NCBI GenBank assembly: GCA_025331125.1
Contig: JAOALB010000004.1
Location: forward strand, 1 to 64,000
Origin: Mycogone perniciosa
Lineage: Eukaryota > Ascomycota > Sordariomycetes > Hypocreales > Hypocreaceae
Direction of reading: 5' to 3'
DNA length: 64,000 nucleotides
The notes under the pieces were generated by a model. The model made no database searches, had not been told where the DNA came from, and saw only the letters and a list, made by a program, of their open reading frames with translations. Positions 33,652 through 46,859 of this stretch are shown here, in pieces; position 1 is the stretch's first letter; every line of letters begins with the position of its first letter. Made by a program: the position numbers and the translations under genes.

Positions 33652-35183
33652 TTAGGCGGTGGCGGCCGGGATAGGGGCCGGGGCCGGGGCTGGGGCCTCA
33701 GCAACGCCTTCTCCAGTGCCATTGGTAGCCTCGGGGGCGTTGGCCTCCTCATCGGTCTTGTCAGGGCTGTCGATGGCAACCTTGACGGCAATCTCACGAC
33801 CCTCAATCTCCTTGCCGTTCATCTCGGTGACAGCCTTCTGCTGAAGTTCCTCAGATGCCAGTGTAACGAAGCCGAAGCCACGACCCTTGCGAGCCTCGCC
33901 ACGGGCCTGGAGCTTCTTGATCATGAACCTTGGGATGGGTCGGAGGGCAATCTTGGCTGACGAAGGCTCGTAGGCCTTGAAAAGCTCGAGAAGCTGCTCA
34001 CATGAATTAGTACGGGATAATGACTTCAGAGTTCAGAGTGTATTCAGACGTACCCTCTCCTCAGTCAGATCATATGGCAGGTTGGCCACCATGACCTTGG
34101 TCTTAGAAGGAATGCCATCAGCGGGCGGTCCACGCTCACGACGTTCACGCTGGGGACGGCCCTGGCCCTTCTTCTTGTCATCCAACTTGGCGTCGTCGGC
34201 GAGCTTGTTTGTAATGTCCTTCAGAGGCTCGGCCTCAGTGGTACCCTCAGCAGCAGCAGGAGCGGCATCAACGGCAGGGGTAGCCTCAGTAGCCTCGCCT
34301 TCCTTCTTCTCCTCGGTGGTCTCCTATCAACGTCATTAGCTTTGATGACCTGGAATGGTTGAGAGGCAATACACTTACGCCAGCGTTAGCGCCAGTACGG
34401 CCACCTCGTCCGCCACGTCCGCCACGACCGCGGCCACGGCCACGACCACGGCCAGAGGTCCGGCGGCGGGAACCTTCTGCACCAGAACCCTCACCATTGG
34501 CACCATCGGTCTTCTCACCAGCAGGCTCAGGCTTACGGGCGAGCTGGACGGAGACCTTGCGTTCGAGGATCTCCTGACCGGAGAGCTCATCGATAGCACG
34601 CTCAGCCTCGTTGGGGGTTGAGAGATCGACGAAAGCGTAACCCACGGGGCGGTCGGTGCGAGGGTTCTTGGGGATTGAGACTGACTCACTACATGCATAT
34701 GTTAGCTTAAGCGATGGTCAAAGAGCAAGCACCATGGTAGACGAGTGTCCAAGGCCCAAGAAGCCGTAGAAGGACGGTGCCCCATCGCATGATGTAATCG
34801 TGCAAGCTACAGTGCGAAGTGCATTCACCGCCAATCAGGCAACGTCGCATTGTCAGGCAGCGAAGTACCCGAAGGCAAGGAAGCCACCGCAGCTGTTGGC
34901 GCGGATGCTCGGAGCATGCAAAGCGGAAGGGCATGTATTGAGGAGATGGCTGGAGCACTCACACAAGATAGTTCTTGAAGAAGTCCTTCAACTCTCCCTC
35001 GGTTGTCGCATAGGCCAGGTTGCCGATGTACAGACGGCGGCCCTCAGCAGCGCTGGCCGAGGCGGCCTCGTTGGCGGCAGCCTTGTCATCGGCAGGCTTG
35101 CTAATTGAGAGATTGCCCAGAGCGTTTGCAGCGTCATTAACGGCGGAGGCGTCGGGGCCTTTCTCCACGTTGGTAGCAGACAT
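33652..35183 (-). CDS. Two-RRM, RGG-box RNA-binding protein
   Basis: Model join(33652..33993, 34054..34323, 34379..34688, 34963..35183), 380 aa. RRM1 runs from about 48 with RNP2 RRLYIGNLAYATTE and RNP1 VGYAFVDL, and is split by a 274-nt intron. A Gly/Arg-rich RGG segment follows (about 145-175). An acidic Ala/Glu linker precedes RRM2 (about 238-335; RNP2 VMVANLPYDLTEE, RNP1 KGRGFGFVTL). The tail is Ala/Pro-rich. Fungal proteins of this build bind mRNA in nucleus or cytoplasm, but I cannot name a specific orthologue. The last acceptor has a CAG one codon downstream of a GAG; I chose CAG. The 274-nt first intron is long relative to the other introns in this gene. Confidence 0.88.
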
Positions 35184-37288
35184 GATGGTGAAGTCGGTGG
35201 ATGGAGGATCTGGTTGGTCTTATGACGGTTGAACGTGGAAAGGAGTTGAAACTCTGGTGCAATGAGGGGAGAGTTGGCAGGGTAGCTTCGTGCCCTAGAG
35301 AGAAGTTGAGAGTAGACAGACGTCGATGCGTTGCGCGGAAACACAAGTTGACTGGTGTGTGTGATGAGGGAAAGGAGAAAAGGGGATCCAAGTCGGCGTG
35401 CGATTCCTTGAAATATTTTTTTGAACGTTGTGCTGGGGAAGGGCCGTGCAGGGGGGGTGGTACAAGTGGCACAGGTGTATTCCAGGCTCCAGAGTAGGTA
35501 CCCTCTCACCCTGCAGGTACAATGAGGGAGGAGGGGAAGGAGCTGGTGAACAGTGGCGCAGACGGTGCAAGAGCCTTGGAGGCGGCACAGTCAGATGAGG
35601 TATTCCCCAGTTTGAAGGTACCAATTAGTGTGGCATAGCAGTACGAGGGGGCAATGTACCCTTTGCACCCCTGGGAGCTCATTCGAGGAGGGAGCAGCTG
35701 TTTCCGAGCCCAATAATGAGGAGAGCATCCATTCATCATCGCCCAAGCTGTTACAATAATAGCACTTGATCTGATTTGAGCGATTGACACGAGGAGAAAG
35801 CAGTGATTCGTCGGAAATCCACATTTGGCAAGCAATGGCGAGGTCCAAGGAGCGCACGGAGTACCTGCCTCACACTCAGGACCTTTCGAAAGTAGAAGTA
35901 GTAAACCGCACCTGCTTAGGTAGCATTGATGACGGCAGCTATTGCGGAAACACATTCTTCGTACGAAGTACTCCGTACTAACCTAAGGTATGAATGACTT
36001 CCTACTACTTACTACCCTATGTAGTAGTACTACGACTAGGCAGGGCAGTCAAGCGACCTCCTATTGTGTCCATAGTATCAAGTATGAAGATGAAGCCATC
36101 AGGCGTGATTGCATTCTCGTATTCAAATAGCGAAATGATCACGAAAGCCGCAGTTGCCAAGTCCAAAAACTAACGGACCTGCAGCTGTGAGGAGTGGTGG
36201 TACAACAGGTTGACTGTACATGATTCGGGCGTCCATTGTATCATTCCTCAAACGGATACACCACTTAGTAAGTCGATCCTTGTCTCACCTACATCGACGC
36301 ACAGTACGCGATAATCCCTCCATAACGAATGGTCATACAAACGCTGAGACTGAAAATAAGCGATCGCCATCTTGCATCTCATAATGGCTTTTCTGGCGCA
36401 CTTGTGTAACCGTACAAATAGCAGAGGATGATGCTGCAACCCATCTTGACGTCGAAGAGCATTTCAACAGCTCCTCCATATCCATGCTCTTCTCATTTCT
36501 GGATCCACCCAACAAAAGTGGACAACGTGGCTCGGACCAAAACCGAATACCGTCATCCTGGGATTCGCCTCTGTGAGTCTCTCGCTTAAACCCCTACTCG
36601 CTGTTGGCGCATGGTCAGAGCTCTCTGATATTGTTATCTGGTTGTACGAGTACAGAGTACGAAGTAGTATTACGAATTCCTGCAAAACACAAATGTTGTT
36701 TTGCTTCCGTCACTTTTCGTGTCCTCTTCGTCAACTCAACCATGGCGTCTAGCGTCCCACTCAAGCCACAAGCCATTCCCCAGATTTGATCATCCGCGAA
36801 ACTGGTTGGCATTTAACTTATTACTCGTCACAAGGACAACTAGGGCGATAGGCCATGCCATCAGCCATGCCTTATCGCTTGATGACATTACAAAGTCGCA
36901 TGGGCAACTATTTGTATCTTCGGACAATCTGACACGTGGTTTGTCGAGAAAGATTGCCTCCACAGTACTTCGTATGCGGAGCCGCAATGTGATCTGATCT
37001 GATAAAAAGCGGCCAACGTTGAATTCGAGATCCCGCCTCGGATGCGACTCCACCGGTGCCGTCTTCCCCCGGCATCGGACGCTCGGAGATATTTTCCCTC
37101 TTTTGCGACTCTGAACACCGAACCGGCTGGAACCTCTGTGAGCGGCTCAGCACCTCTGCTTTTCACAAAGCCATTTCCGTCGCGTTTTACAGGGCGCACT
37201 TCGTACATGGATTTAGCACTGCCTTGTTCCGCATAACGAGAACACAATTGAATTCGTGGGCGTCCAATGCCTGCCTGCCCTTGTCGCC
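35184..37288. other. Divergent promoter interval, 2.1 kb
   Basis: Between the RRM gene (minus) and the Tah18 gene (plus). CT-rich leader for the RRM gene at 35190-35510 (minus strand). Palindromic element GTACGAAGTACTCCGTAC at 35961-35978 and related TACGAGTACAGAGTACGAAG near 36645. I see no gene. Confidence 0.55.
35961..35978. repeat. Palindromic element copy (GTACGAAGTACTCCGTAC)
   Basis: One-base variant of the 18-bp palindrome; the same variant is present at 43630-43647. Confidence 0.85.
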
Positions 37289-39364
37289 ATGGCCAGTCTA
37301 GAGAGAAGCATCCTTGTCCTATACGGCTCGGAAACGGGAAATGCCCAGGACATGGCTGAAGAGCTCGGCCGGTTATGCCAGAGACTCCATTTCAACAGTC
37401 ATGTTGACGAGCTTGATGCGATTGAACTCGTGCGTTTTTGAATTCTCATTTTTTTGACATCGTGATTCCGCCAGCTGACAAAAGCCATGATATGTGTTCG
37501 CCGCATAGAGTGCTCTTTTGCAGCACCAACTCGTCATCTTTGTCATTTCAACAACTGGACAAGGCGACATGCCACACAACTCACTTCTCTTTTGGAAGAA
37601 ACTGCTGCGCAAGAAGCTCCCACCTGGCTGCCTCAGTCAGCTGAAGTATACTTGCTTTGGCCTTGGGGATAGCACATATCTCAAGTATGCCCTACAGTAT
37701 CCCGCGATAGAAGATTTGGACCTGTCCCACTAACTTGCATTTCACTCTGATAGATTCAACTGGGCAGCGAGGAAGCTTATCCGTCGTTTGGAACAACTCG
37801 GCGCTTCGGCATTTATGGACGCATTTGAAGCGGATGAGCAGTTCCCAGATGGGTGAGTTTCCACCCCAAAATATGATGTCTTTGCCTGCTTCCTGCTCAC
37901 TGGTAGTTTGCAAGTGTCGATGGGAGTTTCGTGCGATGGGCTGAGGATCTCCGAAAGCACCTCTTAGAACACTACCCTCACCCGGCTGGCCTCGAGCCCA
38001 TACCTGACAATGTCATGCTCCCTCCACGATGGTCATTGGAGCCAGCGTTGAGGGAACTTGAGGAAGATGGCACCGAAGATGTAAACCTATCGCGTCTTAG
38101 TTTGAGTGATGCAAACGCTCATCCAACGACACCCAATGCCCCCCCCCCTGATCTTCTTCCCATACCGGATGGCTGGACGGCAACCTTGACAGACAACGAG
38201 CGGGTGACACCAGATACCCACTGGCAAGACGTTCGTCTTGTATCTTTCGACATCCCGACTCGTCACCCCGATCAGAAGCTTCGATGCGTTCCAGGAGACT
38301 GTCTCACCATCTACCCCAAAAACTTCCCCCAGGACGTCCAGAAACTAATCACCCTCATGGACTGGGACGGCATTGCCGATCGTGCTCTCAACATCCCCCT
38401 CTGCGGTCCACTTCCACGCAATCTCTTCGTCCCAGCATCATGTACCCTTCGCGACCTGCTTCTCAACAACATCGACATCACAGCTATCCCACGCCGATCC
38501 TTTCTCAAGAACATGTCGTACTTCTCTACAGACGAATACCATCGCGAGCGCCTGCTCGAGTTCAATATGACAGAGTACTTGGATGAGTACTTTGACTACG
38601 CCACCCGCTCTCGCCGTAGCATCATCGAAGTCCTCGATGAATTCACATCCGTCAAAATCCCCGCCGGGCGCCTCCTTGATGTCTTCCCCCTGATCCGCGG
38701 CCGGGACTTTAGCATCGCCAACGGCGGCACTCACCTAAATCACCCATCCAAAGACGACACTAGGAGAGTTGATCTCCTCGTTGCCCTGGTCAAGTACCGC
38801 ACTGTCCTGCGTAAACCTCGTGAGGGCCTTTGCTCCCGCTACCTCGCCAATCTTGCCCCTGGATCTGCTCTGCGCGTCACGCACAAGCCTGTCCTCTCGC
38901 CTATCCATGGCGCAGCTAACGCGCAGCGACCACTCATAGCCATGGCCACGGGCACGGGCATCGCCCCTGTGCGATGCCTCGTCCACGAGCGGCTCACGCA
39001 TCCATCCCCCGGGCCCATGCTCATATTCTTCGGTAACCGAAATCGCACGGTTGACTACTTCTTTGAGGATGACTGGAGCGCTCTGTCCGAGGCAGCTGAG
39101 AAGAAAAACACACAAATACTAGTCTTCCCAGCCTTCTCGCGAGACCAGCATGAGAAGGTCTACGTCCAAGATTTAGTACGTGGTGAGGCACCAAGGCTAG
39201 AGGAGTTGATATCTCAAAAAGCCATCTTCGCTGTATGTGGCGGATCGAGTAAGATGGCTGATTCGTGTAAACGTGCCGTCTTTGATCCTTTCACTGAAGG
39301 CGGTGATGAGGAGACTCGAAAGGAGATTCTGGCATCTGTAACTTGGTGGCAGGAAATCTGGTAA
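37289..39364 (+). CDS. tah18: Tah18/NDOR1-type NADPH-dependent diflavin reductase
   Basis: Model join(37289..37429, 37509..37684, 37754..37852, 37915..39364), 621 aa (yeast Tah18 is 623). The flavodoxin domain (1-150) has the FMN loop YGSETGNAQD and STTGQGDMP, then FGLGDSTYLKFNWAARKL. The FAD domain carries the central insert and the RDFSIANG motif (FAD isoalloxazine contact, RxYS-like). The NADPH-binding part has MATGTGIAPVR, FFGNRNRTVDYFF and AVCGGSSKMA, ending in EIW with the terminal aromatic that stacks on FAD. The protein passes electrons from NADPH to Dre2 in cytosolic Fe-S cluster assembly. The exon 2 acceptor at 37508 was preferred over a CAG 15 nt downstream because SALLQHQLVIFV matches the family. 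Confidence 0.94.
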
Positions 39365-39996
39365 AAGAGAGACTATTACTAGACGGGAAACCATCCAAGT
39401 GTGCGGCATTTAAGCGGGGGCAGGTTGTATTCTGCGATAGATGTTAGGTATAGATCAAAGGGGTCTAGTAAGCGGCGTATCATGCGATACAACCATAAAG
39501 TACAAGGGGCCAAGGCGTCATTGTATCGTGAATCACACATGAAACGCTCCTTCATATCATTGTTGGATTTTTGCCTCTTCTGTCTATCTATACACTTACA
39601 TAAAGAACTCATAGGTATGTAACCGTCGTGGTGGTGTCTGAAGCCTTGGGAAACTTCCCTCCGTGCCTCATAGACTGTCATGTTGAAACCACTGATAACA
39701 CAACCATTTAGATAATTCCCTCCATCCCAATTTTCTCATCCTGTAGCCCCGGTTGCCCCAATCAGCCGTCTATACCAACCAGCCGTAGTTGTGTATTAAC
39801 AGCAGACAGAATACAAAATATCAGCAATAAATGGCGGCTCAGATCCCCCTAAATAACACCCAGTACGAATGTGGACATCTAGTCCATTCAGGAAATATCA
39901 ATACCCCCATACAGTATTCCCTATCGCCGAAACTCCAATGCTAGTACCGCCTCAGAATCGATGAAGAAGAAAAATTGTCCAAGAGTGTAGACATCT
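39365..39996. other. Convergent 3' flanks
   Basis: About 630 nt between convergent genes; nothing supportable inside. Confidence 0.5.
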
Positions 39997-42811
39997 TCAT
40001 CGGTCGTCCTCCCAACTATACCGCTTCTCCGCCAGCTGGGGGATGTGAACAAGATCATTCCCGTCTATCCTCTCTGCATTCTTCGAGGCGTCTACCTTAG
40101 TCACTCGACTTGGTTGTTGCTGTATGAGTCCCGCATCTTGCATTTGCATGGAATGTGACTGAGACGGGCGGCTTGCTGTTCCGAACTCCGTCCCATTAGT
40201 TCGAATCATGGAGAGAGTAGCCTGTCGTGACATTTCTTCCATTATCCGCTCCTCTTCTTCTGTATAGTTGCTCCCCAGACTTTGTTCTGAAGGACGGGAT
40301 TGAGCATTGAACTGGGGCGTAAAGCTACTTCGGCTCTCCCGGCCTGCAGCACGCGCCATCATGATACTTTGGCGAAGGGACTGAAGTTGTTCGGGCAGCG
40401 GTCCCAAGCAGACGATATTTGTTGGGTCAATGGGAGTCCTTTGAATCAATATAGACGGCGTTTGTAGTGCCATAGCGTTGGAATGCATCGGCTCTCGAGA
40501 TTCATCGCTTGATGAGGAGATCGGATGAGAACCAGACGGCCCGTCATGACTGCATGAGTCGCCAGATGAGGACCCTGGTGGTACGGAAGTTGTTATCGGT
40601 GACGGTATCTCGCCAGAGTGGCTGCTGGAATCTGTGCGAGGAGAAATTGGCGAGGGAAGCGTCTTGGGCAGCGAATTTGTGCCGGGAGAAGATTTGATAG
40701 GGGGGATCGGAATTGGATCTATACGAAGTAGACTAGAGTGGCTAGGACCAGCATCGTGCAGGATTGCCTTCTCTGGAGGCAACAAGACACCGTTCCTAGG
40801 TGGGCTATACTCGGGCACTGGGCCCTGAAGCTGCCGGTCGAGCTTCCGCCTGGCTATATCATATGCACTCAGATGCTGGGTTTCATTTGTTCCCAATACC
40901 GTCTCGTCAAAACTAGAGCCATCGTCGCCTCGATCACCTGCGTCGAGCTCGACAGGGGCGATTGGTGCCGGAAGCTCGTATATCTCAGAATCTGGGGCCT
41001 CATATGGGTGAGTCATGACCTTCTCAGACTCTGTCACGGTTGTTTGAGATCGCTTCCGCCTTGAAATCTTGGAAAATATCCGTGATATGGGTGTCCTCGG
41101 AGTCTCTGGAGCAAGAGTCGAAGCAGAGTCTTTAGTCTGAACGGTTGCTTCAGCCTTTTCATGTCGATTCTTTCTCCGACGGCAAAAGCACCAGATGCTG
41201 AGCAGACATGCCAAGCACAAGATGATTATCCCAGCCGCAATTCCGACCATCTGCCCAATACCAAGTTTCCCGTCACCGTTGGTGGGTCCTGGAGGAGGAG
41301 GGTATGGACTATTATTCGGTTGTTTGATTGGTATGAGCCTGGCGTCGGCTAGAGGCTTCCTGGGAAATCTGGCCTGATGAATCGAAAAGACGGCTTCATC
41401 ATATTTCGTAATGATGTACGACTCTTGTAAAAAGGACCGGCCGATAATAATTGACGAGTTGCTGGGGGATTTCTTCAATGAAAAATATGGCACGGCAGGG
41501 TCACCGTACATGATGATTTGGTTCATGAAGGGGTATTGTAACAAGCTGATGAATGCTTTCAAAGGCACGGTAATGTTGATTAGGCCAGGTACATCCAGAG
41601 GCAGGCCAAAATTATCGTGGTTGTCAAAACTTGACATACTGAAAGTGAAGGTGAATGAGTCTGATGATGTGTAGCTGTTATACTGGTCGTTGGTAAGGGT
41701 ATACAGGCCAAATGTGCTGTTATATGTCAAGTCTAATGCTTGGGCAAACTGATCACACACTTCTTCGGGTAACCACAGATATGGAGTCGTACTGTCAATG
41801 AGGGCAATGAAGGAGTTGTTCCAGCTAGAGAGTATGTTTGTCGCAGAATTCCAGTGTCTTGGCTGAGTTCCATTCCCGCTTGCAGTAACCTCTATGCCCC
41901 GGACAAGAGCGCGTGGCATATTATCCTGCTGAGTGAGAGTGAAGTCGGTGTTGTGCGGTTCATATCTCGCTATGTCAGAACCGCCAAGTGTAATGGACAC
42001 AGGTATGTTCCCTACACAAAAATCAGCATGGTCTGTCCCTATGGGGGGAAAGACAAGATCCAGATAGCGAAGCGTACGGTAAAATGCGCCAGCAGTGTAA
42101 CCATAACTGTAGCTGGGAATCCAGCCAAACATTTCAACCGCCTGGGTCAAGGGAGACTTGACAACCTCATGACCAAAATTGCCCTGCGTGATGCCTAAGC
42201 CAAAGAGACCGAGGTAGTAGTCAGTCGTGTTGATGGCGGATATGAGCACGTTGGACATGCCGAAACCAATGTTGGTGACTGGGCTGTATGCGTTGAGGGC
42301 ATCAAGGCCATACTGGCCATTTCCACCATAACCCATGTAATCCAGGCCAAGCTGCCACGTTCCCATCGGCGACCAGTGTTTAGACTGCAGCGGCGTATAA
42401 ATGCCACCGCGAGCAGCGGTGCAGTGTGGCTCCTCTGTAAATTCCAGGTCAGCTTCAGAGACTGGAGCTTGGGGTGTTGATACTCCCGCCAGATCCCCAG
42501 CAGTAGAAAAAAAAAGGCAAAAGACGTCCAGGATTGGCTTACTATTCAAGCATCCTCCTGGTCCGATGGCCCAGAACTCGGAGAGCGACGTGCTCATGAG
42601 GACATTAAGAATATTTGAGTTCGATCCCAGCAGCACTTTGATAGTTGACCAGTTGCCATCAATGCCCAGCCTACATGGTTGAGTCAGTCAGACGATGATG
42701 AGAAAGCTGGGGGAAGACGAACCATTCGCCAGGGTTAAAAGAAATAGGTGCCGGATCATTGGCATAGGCAACACCAACGACTACAGCAACTACAAGGGCA
42801 TTGAGACGCAT
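39997..42811 (-). CDS. Membrane-anchored pepsin-like protein, first catalytic Asp missing
   Basis: Model join(39997..42434, 42543..42670, 42723..42811), 884 aa. Signal peptide 1-18 (LVVAVVVGVAYA), then a pepsin-fold ectodomain to about 440 with CTAARGG, WQLGLDYMGYGG and YGLDALNAYSP. The first active-site position, normally DTGS, reads STSLSEFW (residues 56-63); the second is LIDSTTPYLWLP, so only one Asp survives. One transmembrane helix (VGIAAGIIILCLACLLSIWCF, about 475-500) leads into a basic stretch and a 380-residue Ser/Pro-rich cytosolic tail. I infer a non-proteolytic receptor or scaffold. The intron at 42435-42542 is 108 nt and in frame, so a 36-residue longer form (920 aa) is also readable. 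A CTGAC branch site and TTTACAG acceptor favour splicing. Confidence 0.85.
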
Positions 42812-43629
42812 TTCGTCGCTTTCCGGCCTTGCGACGCCGTGGGTTTGTGCGCTATGAGGACCCCCAGATGACGATTTTGCTGGGGTCGTCGGGATCTGAA
42901 TATCATGAGAGAATCCAACTCTGTGTCAGCCTTCTCATCCCCGATACAACGTGTCCATGAGGCAAAAATGGTCGAGGTGACGATGTCGATAAGGCGGCTG
43001 CAGCGCAGCTCATTCATTCTCCTCTATGATTCCGTACGACAGGAGCGCTGCGCGATGGAACAAAGCAGCTTCGAGAGGCGTCACGATGTCGAAAACGAAG
43101 ATGGTAGAGGTGGAGGTGGAGGTGGAGATAGAGGGAAGGGAAGTGCAAGGATAGTCTCCAGGATCTCCCTTTGACGATCAGCCGGCAGTATCATGGTACA
43201 TCATACGGGTACATCACCATACTGATAGGTACAAAATGGAGGCTGGAGCTTGCTGTGCCGGGGGGTGAGATACTCGTACCTTTACTAAGGAGCGTGGCCC
43301 TACGAATGAGGACGGACGTACTTCGTATGTACTCATACATACCTGCCGACGCTACCGTGATCCCTGGCATCAAATGATCTGAAAGATGTCTCGCACACAG
43401 AATACGGAGCCTATGAGTACAGGCAATGCTGAATCGCTCTTCGGAGTATTTGCCAATAGTAGTAGTACTAGTACCAGATTGGGTAAGGATTGGTTCATCT
43501 ACAAATGCCAAATTGAGGGTGGCATTTGTGGTGCTGCTTTTACAAGCACGCCAATCAGAGATTCGGAGTTGTCTCATATCTGCCTTGGCCCCCATGATGG
43601 GGTTCAGTCGATATCATCCACACGTAAAC

Positions 43630-43647
43630 GTACGAAGTACTCCGTAC
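43630..43647. repeat. Palindromic element copy (GTACGAAGTACTCCGTAC)
   Basis: Identical to the copy at 35961-35978. Confidence 0.85.
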
Positions 43648-44668
43648 ACTGCCCAGAGTTTCAACTGCATTGCAGTACTTCATACTTCATAATTAGGCTA
43701 GAAAAACGGCTTTTGGCTTTGAGAGCAAGAATTCGGTTTTCAGAGTGAGGTGACGCCGTCTTTTCCTTGCCGATGGACCATTCTCATAATTGCTTGCCTT
43801 GGCAAAGCCTGGTCAATATTGAAAAGGCGGCGGTGACACTAATCCCAATACATCGGAACTGCATACCAAGACTGGAACTTTGCTTTGGCTTGAGGCAACG
43901 GGGGCTCACCGTCTAGTACTTATCTGTTGTGTCTGTCATTCTGACGTCTGGAATGCCATTTCTATGCTACAACTGTACTAAGCCTGGAGCGGTGTACAGA
44001 GTACTCGCAGACTTTAATGCTTCATCTAGCAATATTCAAAGTGCTTTATTTCTTGGGCAATGCAATACAACGAGAGGATATTACTACGAAGTGCGGAGGA
44101 CAGAGTCGGAACTCGCCAACAAGGTCCGAAAGAGGTATCCACTTTAAAAATGACCGGGACCGGGGTCATCCGAACCGATGCCCCTCTCCCGCCCGTTTAC
44201 TCGTAAACCAAGCAAAACCCATCTGCAAGCCTTAACCAGGCTATGCATCATTACCCGTACGAGTAGATTCATGAGGGAGCTGTGAGTAATCCTTTCTTCT
44301 CCACTGTGCAGTCATTTTTGTTATTCAGGTGGGTTTTTTTGGCCTGGCTGGTGCAGGGAAAGATGATGCTGCAGGTAGTAGACAGTGTATCAAGAGACAA
44401 AACTACGAGTTCAACATAGAATACTTCAGTAATTTACGAGTACTCGATGACTATGAGGCCAGTTGCGAGTTCAACACTCTTAGGGAAATGCCATCGAGTT
44501 TAGGGACAGGCACGGGTACATTGTAGTTACCCATAGTCCTAGCCTGCTGCTCGTATGAAATTGCAGGGATCCTAGTCTCGGCATATGCATCCCTGCCGTT
44601 ATCCCCCCTTTTTGGACGTGGGAGCGATGGCTCCTGTTATTGATACGGCGAGTACTTCGTCGCACGGA

Positions 44669-44686
44669 GTACGGAGTACTCCGTAC
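44669..44686. repeat. Perfect 18-bp palindrome GTACGGAGTACTCCGTAC
   Basis: Identical to 18607-18624, with the flanking A and G also shared; preceded by a tandem half-unit (CACGGAGTACGGAG). Confidence 0.9.
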
Positions 44687-46859
44687 GGACCAAGCATTTC
44701 ATGCATGAAGACTATTGGCGGGAGACACAGCATCAGACTGAAGGCCATTCATTCATTCCAATAACATGTGTACCATATAACGGTTAAACGCGTCTGATTT
44801 CGCATCAGGCAAGGGAGTAATAATATAATAATTAATATCTGCAATATCCATTAAAAACCATGTATATTGCGCTATTCCTTGTTGCCCGGATGCGTCTCTA
44901 ACTACTCGTATTATCGGCACCAGCTTTTCATCTTTCTCAAAGTGATGGAAGGCTGAAATGGTATCATGATGCTTTCAGAACCGGTCCGAAGATATAGTAA
45001 CATGATGCGGATATCATCAATACGAGTCCTCCGTAGTCCTATTACCTGAAATTATTCTCTCAGGTCTCACTAACCTCTTATGTAATTTCCATGAGACTCC
45101 GTGCGGGCCATAGTTTGGCGGCACCAAATCTCCGGAGAGCATACAGTAATATCGCTAATCTGCTTGGGCCATCTACTAGCACTGGTTTGCGAGATCCAGC
45201 TAATGTTACACACAACAAGGCGCCTGCCAGTCATCTCATGAAAACCCACCCTATCTCATTCCCAACTCATCAGGTTCAAGCAGGGTGGTGATAGGAAGTC
45301 ACAACATGAGATGTTCTGGAGGCTGACCCCTCGGTTCGTTATTCAACCACAATAGAGGAACTATTCTCAAGTATAAAGTAGTACTCGTATGCGCATTGCC
45401 CCTTGCCTGATTGAAAAGACTCAGCATTGGCATCCCATAGAAACGCACAAGAACATTCTGGTGCCGGCAAGAATACCTAATACTCGTTCGTCCGCATAAT
45501 AGTGACCACAACCGTCGCATCGGGCTGCGTAGCCAGGGAGCAGTGTCTCAGATTTGGGGCCAGAGACAACAACAACAACAACACGAGGCCTTTCCTTGGC
45601 TGATTGGCGTGCTATTAAGAAGGAGACTACTTCGTATTAATTGATCACTTCAGAGCCTACTCCGTACGTGTACAAGCGGTAGTAGTGGTGTTTCTAGACA
45701 TACGAATGTAAAGGAATGAGGATGGAGGCTTGGGATGCTAGGTATCCTGCCCGGAGGCTCCGACGACGTTGGATCTTGTGCCACAAGTAGCCTCGAGCAT
45801 TCCAACAGACTCTGCTTCGGTCCGTTCAACTGGCTTGGCTCTTCAAGCACGGCAGCATTGGCTCGCGCCACCCATTCGTCACCCGCTTCGTCATTTCACG
45901 GATCATGTCAAACCACTCTGTACCCGCTGTTTACGCTTGACGCCGGCTTTTCCCTACGATGGCACTCACTGCTACTACGAGTACGAGCAATACGGAGGAG
46001 CACTATTACTCGTACGGAAGTACGGAGTACTCATACGAGTAAGGCGGCGATCAACGAGGGAAGAGAAGCCCTGCTGCAAGGACTCCCTAGCAGAGACATC
46101 GGGCTGAGGATTCAAATGAAAGCTGTTAATACAATTTCCTAGCTCCCACTCCAACCAACAGCCGTGCCCTAGCGACCCTTGTTGGCCGCATGGGGAGCGC
46201 CACTGCGAACAGCGCGGGCGCGCACCCTGGCCTGGCTGTCTGATTCTCCTATTGTTCTGGCCTGGAGGTGGTGCCACGCAGCTCAGAAGCGTCTTCCCAA
46301 ACACCTCCAGGCGTCGCCGCGTCAAAGCCATTCATGGCTTTTGGTAGTTGACCGGCACAACCATCGAAATGGTGCTCCCGAGTCGTCCGAACAGTGAACA
46401 AGAACAAGCCTCCCTGCGCATGGAACGTGTTAGGTCCAGAAGGCTGAGAGCCATCCTTGCCCAGTCAGATAATCCCTACTTGTTGGGTTTGAGACGGTCT
46501 GCTGGTCGCAGTATTTGACTCGTGGTACTCCGTACTGCGGTGTACGTACAGAGGAGTGGTGTTCATCATTTCTTGTTATGCACAGCGGGTCTCTATTAGA
46601 TTGTACTCACAAAAGCAGTTGGCGATCTCTCGTATCTCTTTACTCCGTACCCTCTCCCCGATCCTCTGTCAGTCTTGCAAGTAGTCCGGCTTCCTGGATA
46701 CTCATACATGATATCGTTCCCAATCCGTCCGTGACTCTCAGCCCGATATGCTCGATGCTGGTGGTTGAGTCCCTAGCACACCACTCCATGGCCGATGCTC
46801 AGTCACATTGATTTGTCGTGTCGTTCAGTCTATCACGACTCTTCAGTTGGCACGTAGAC

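Larger units (their letters stand above)
42812..46859. other. Gene-poor interval, 4 kb
   Basis: No supportable gene on either strand. Contents: a GGTGGA microsatellite (43106-43130), palindromic element copies at 43630-43647 and 44669-44686, many single TACGGAGTA/TACGAGTA motifs (43980, 45661, 46020, 46530, 46645), an AT-rich patch at 44815-44850 and an ACA repeat at 45565-45585. Confidence 0.55.
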
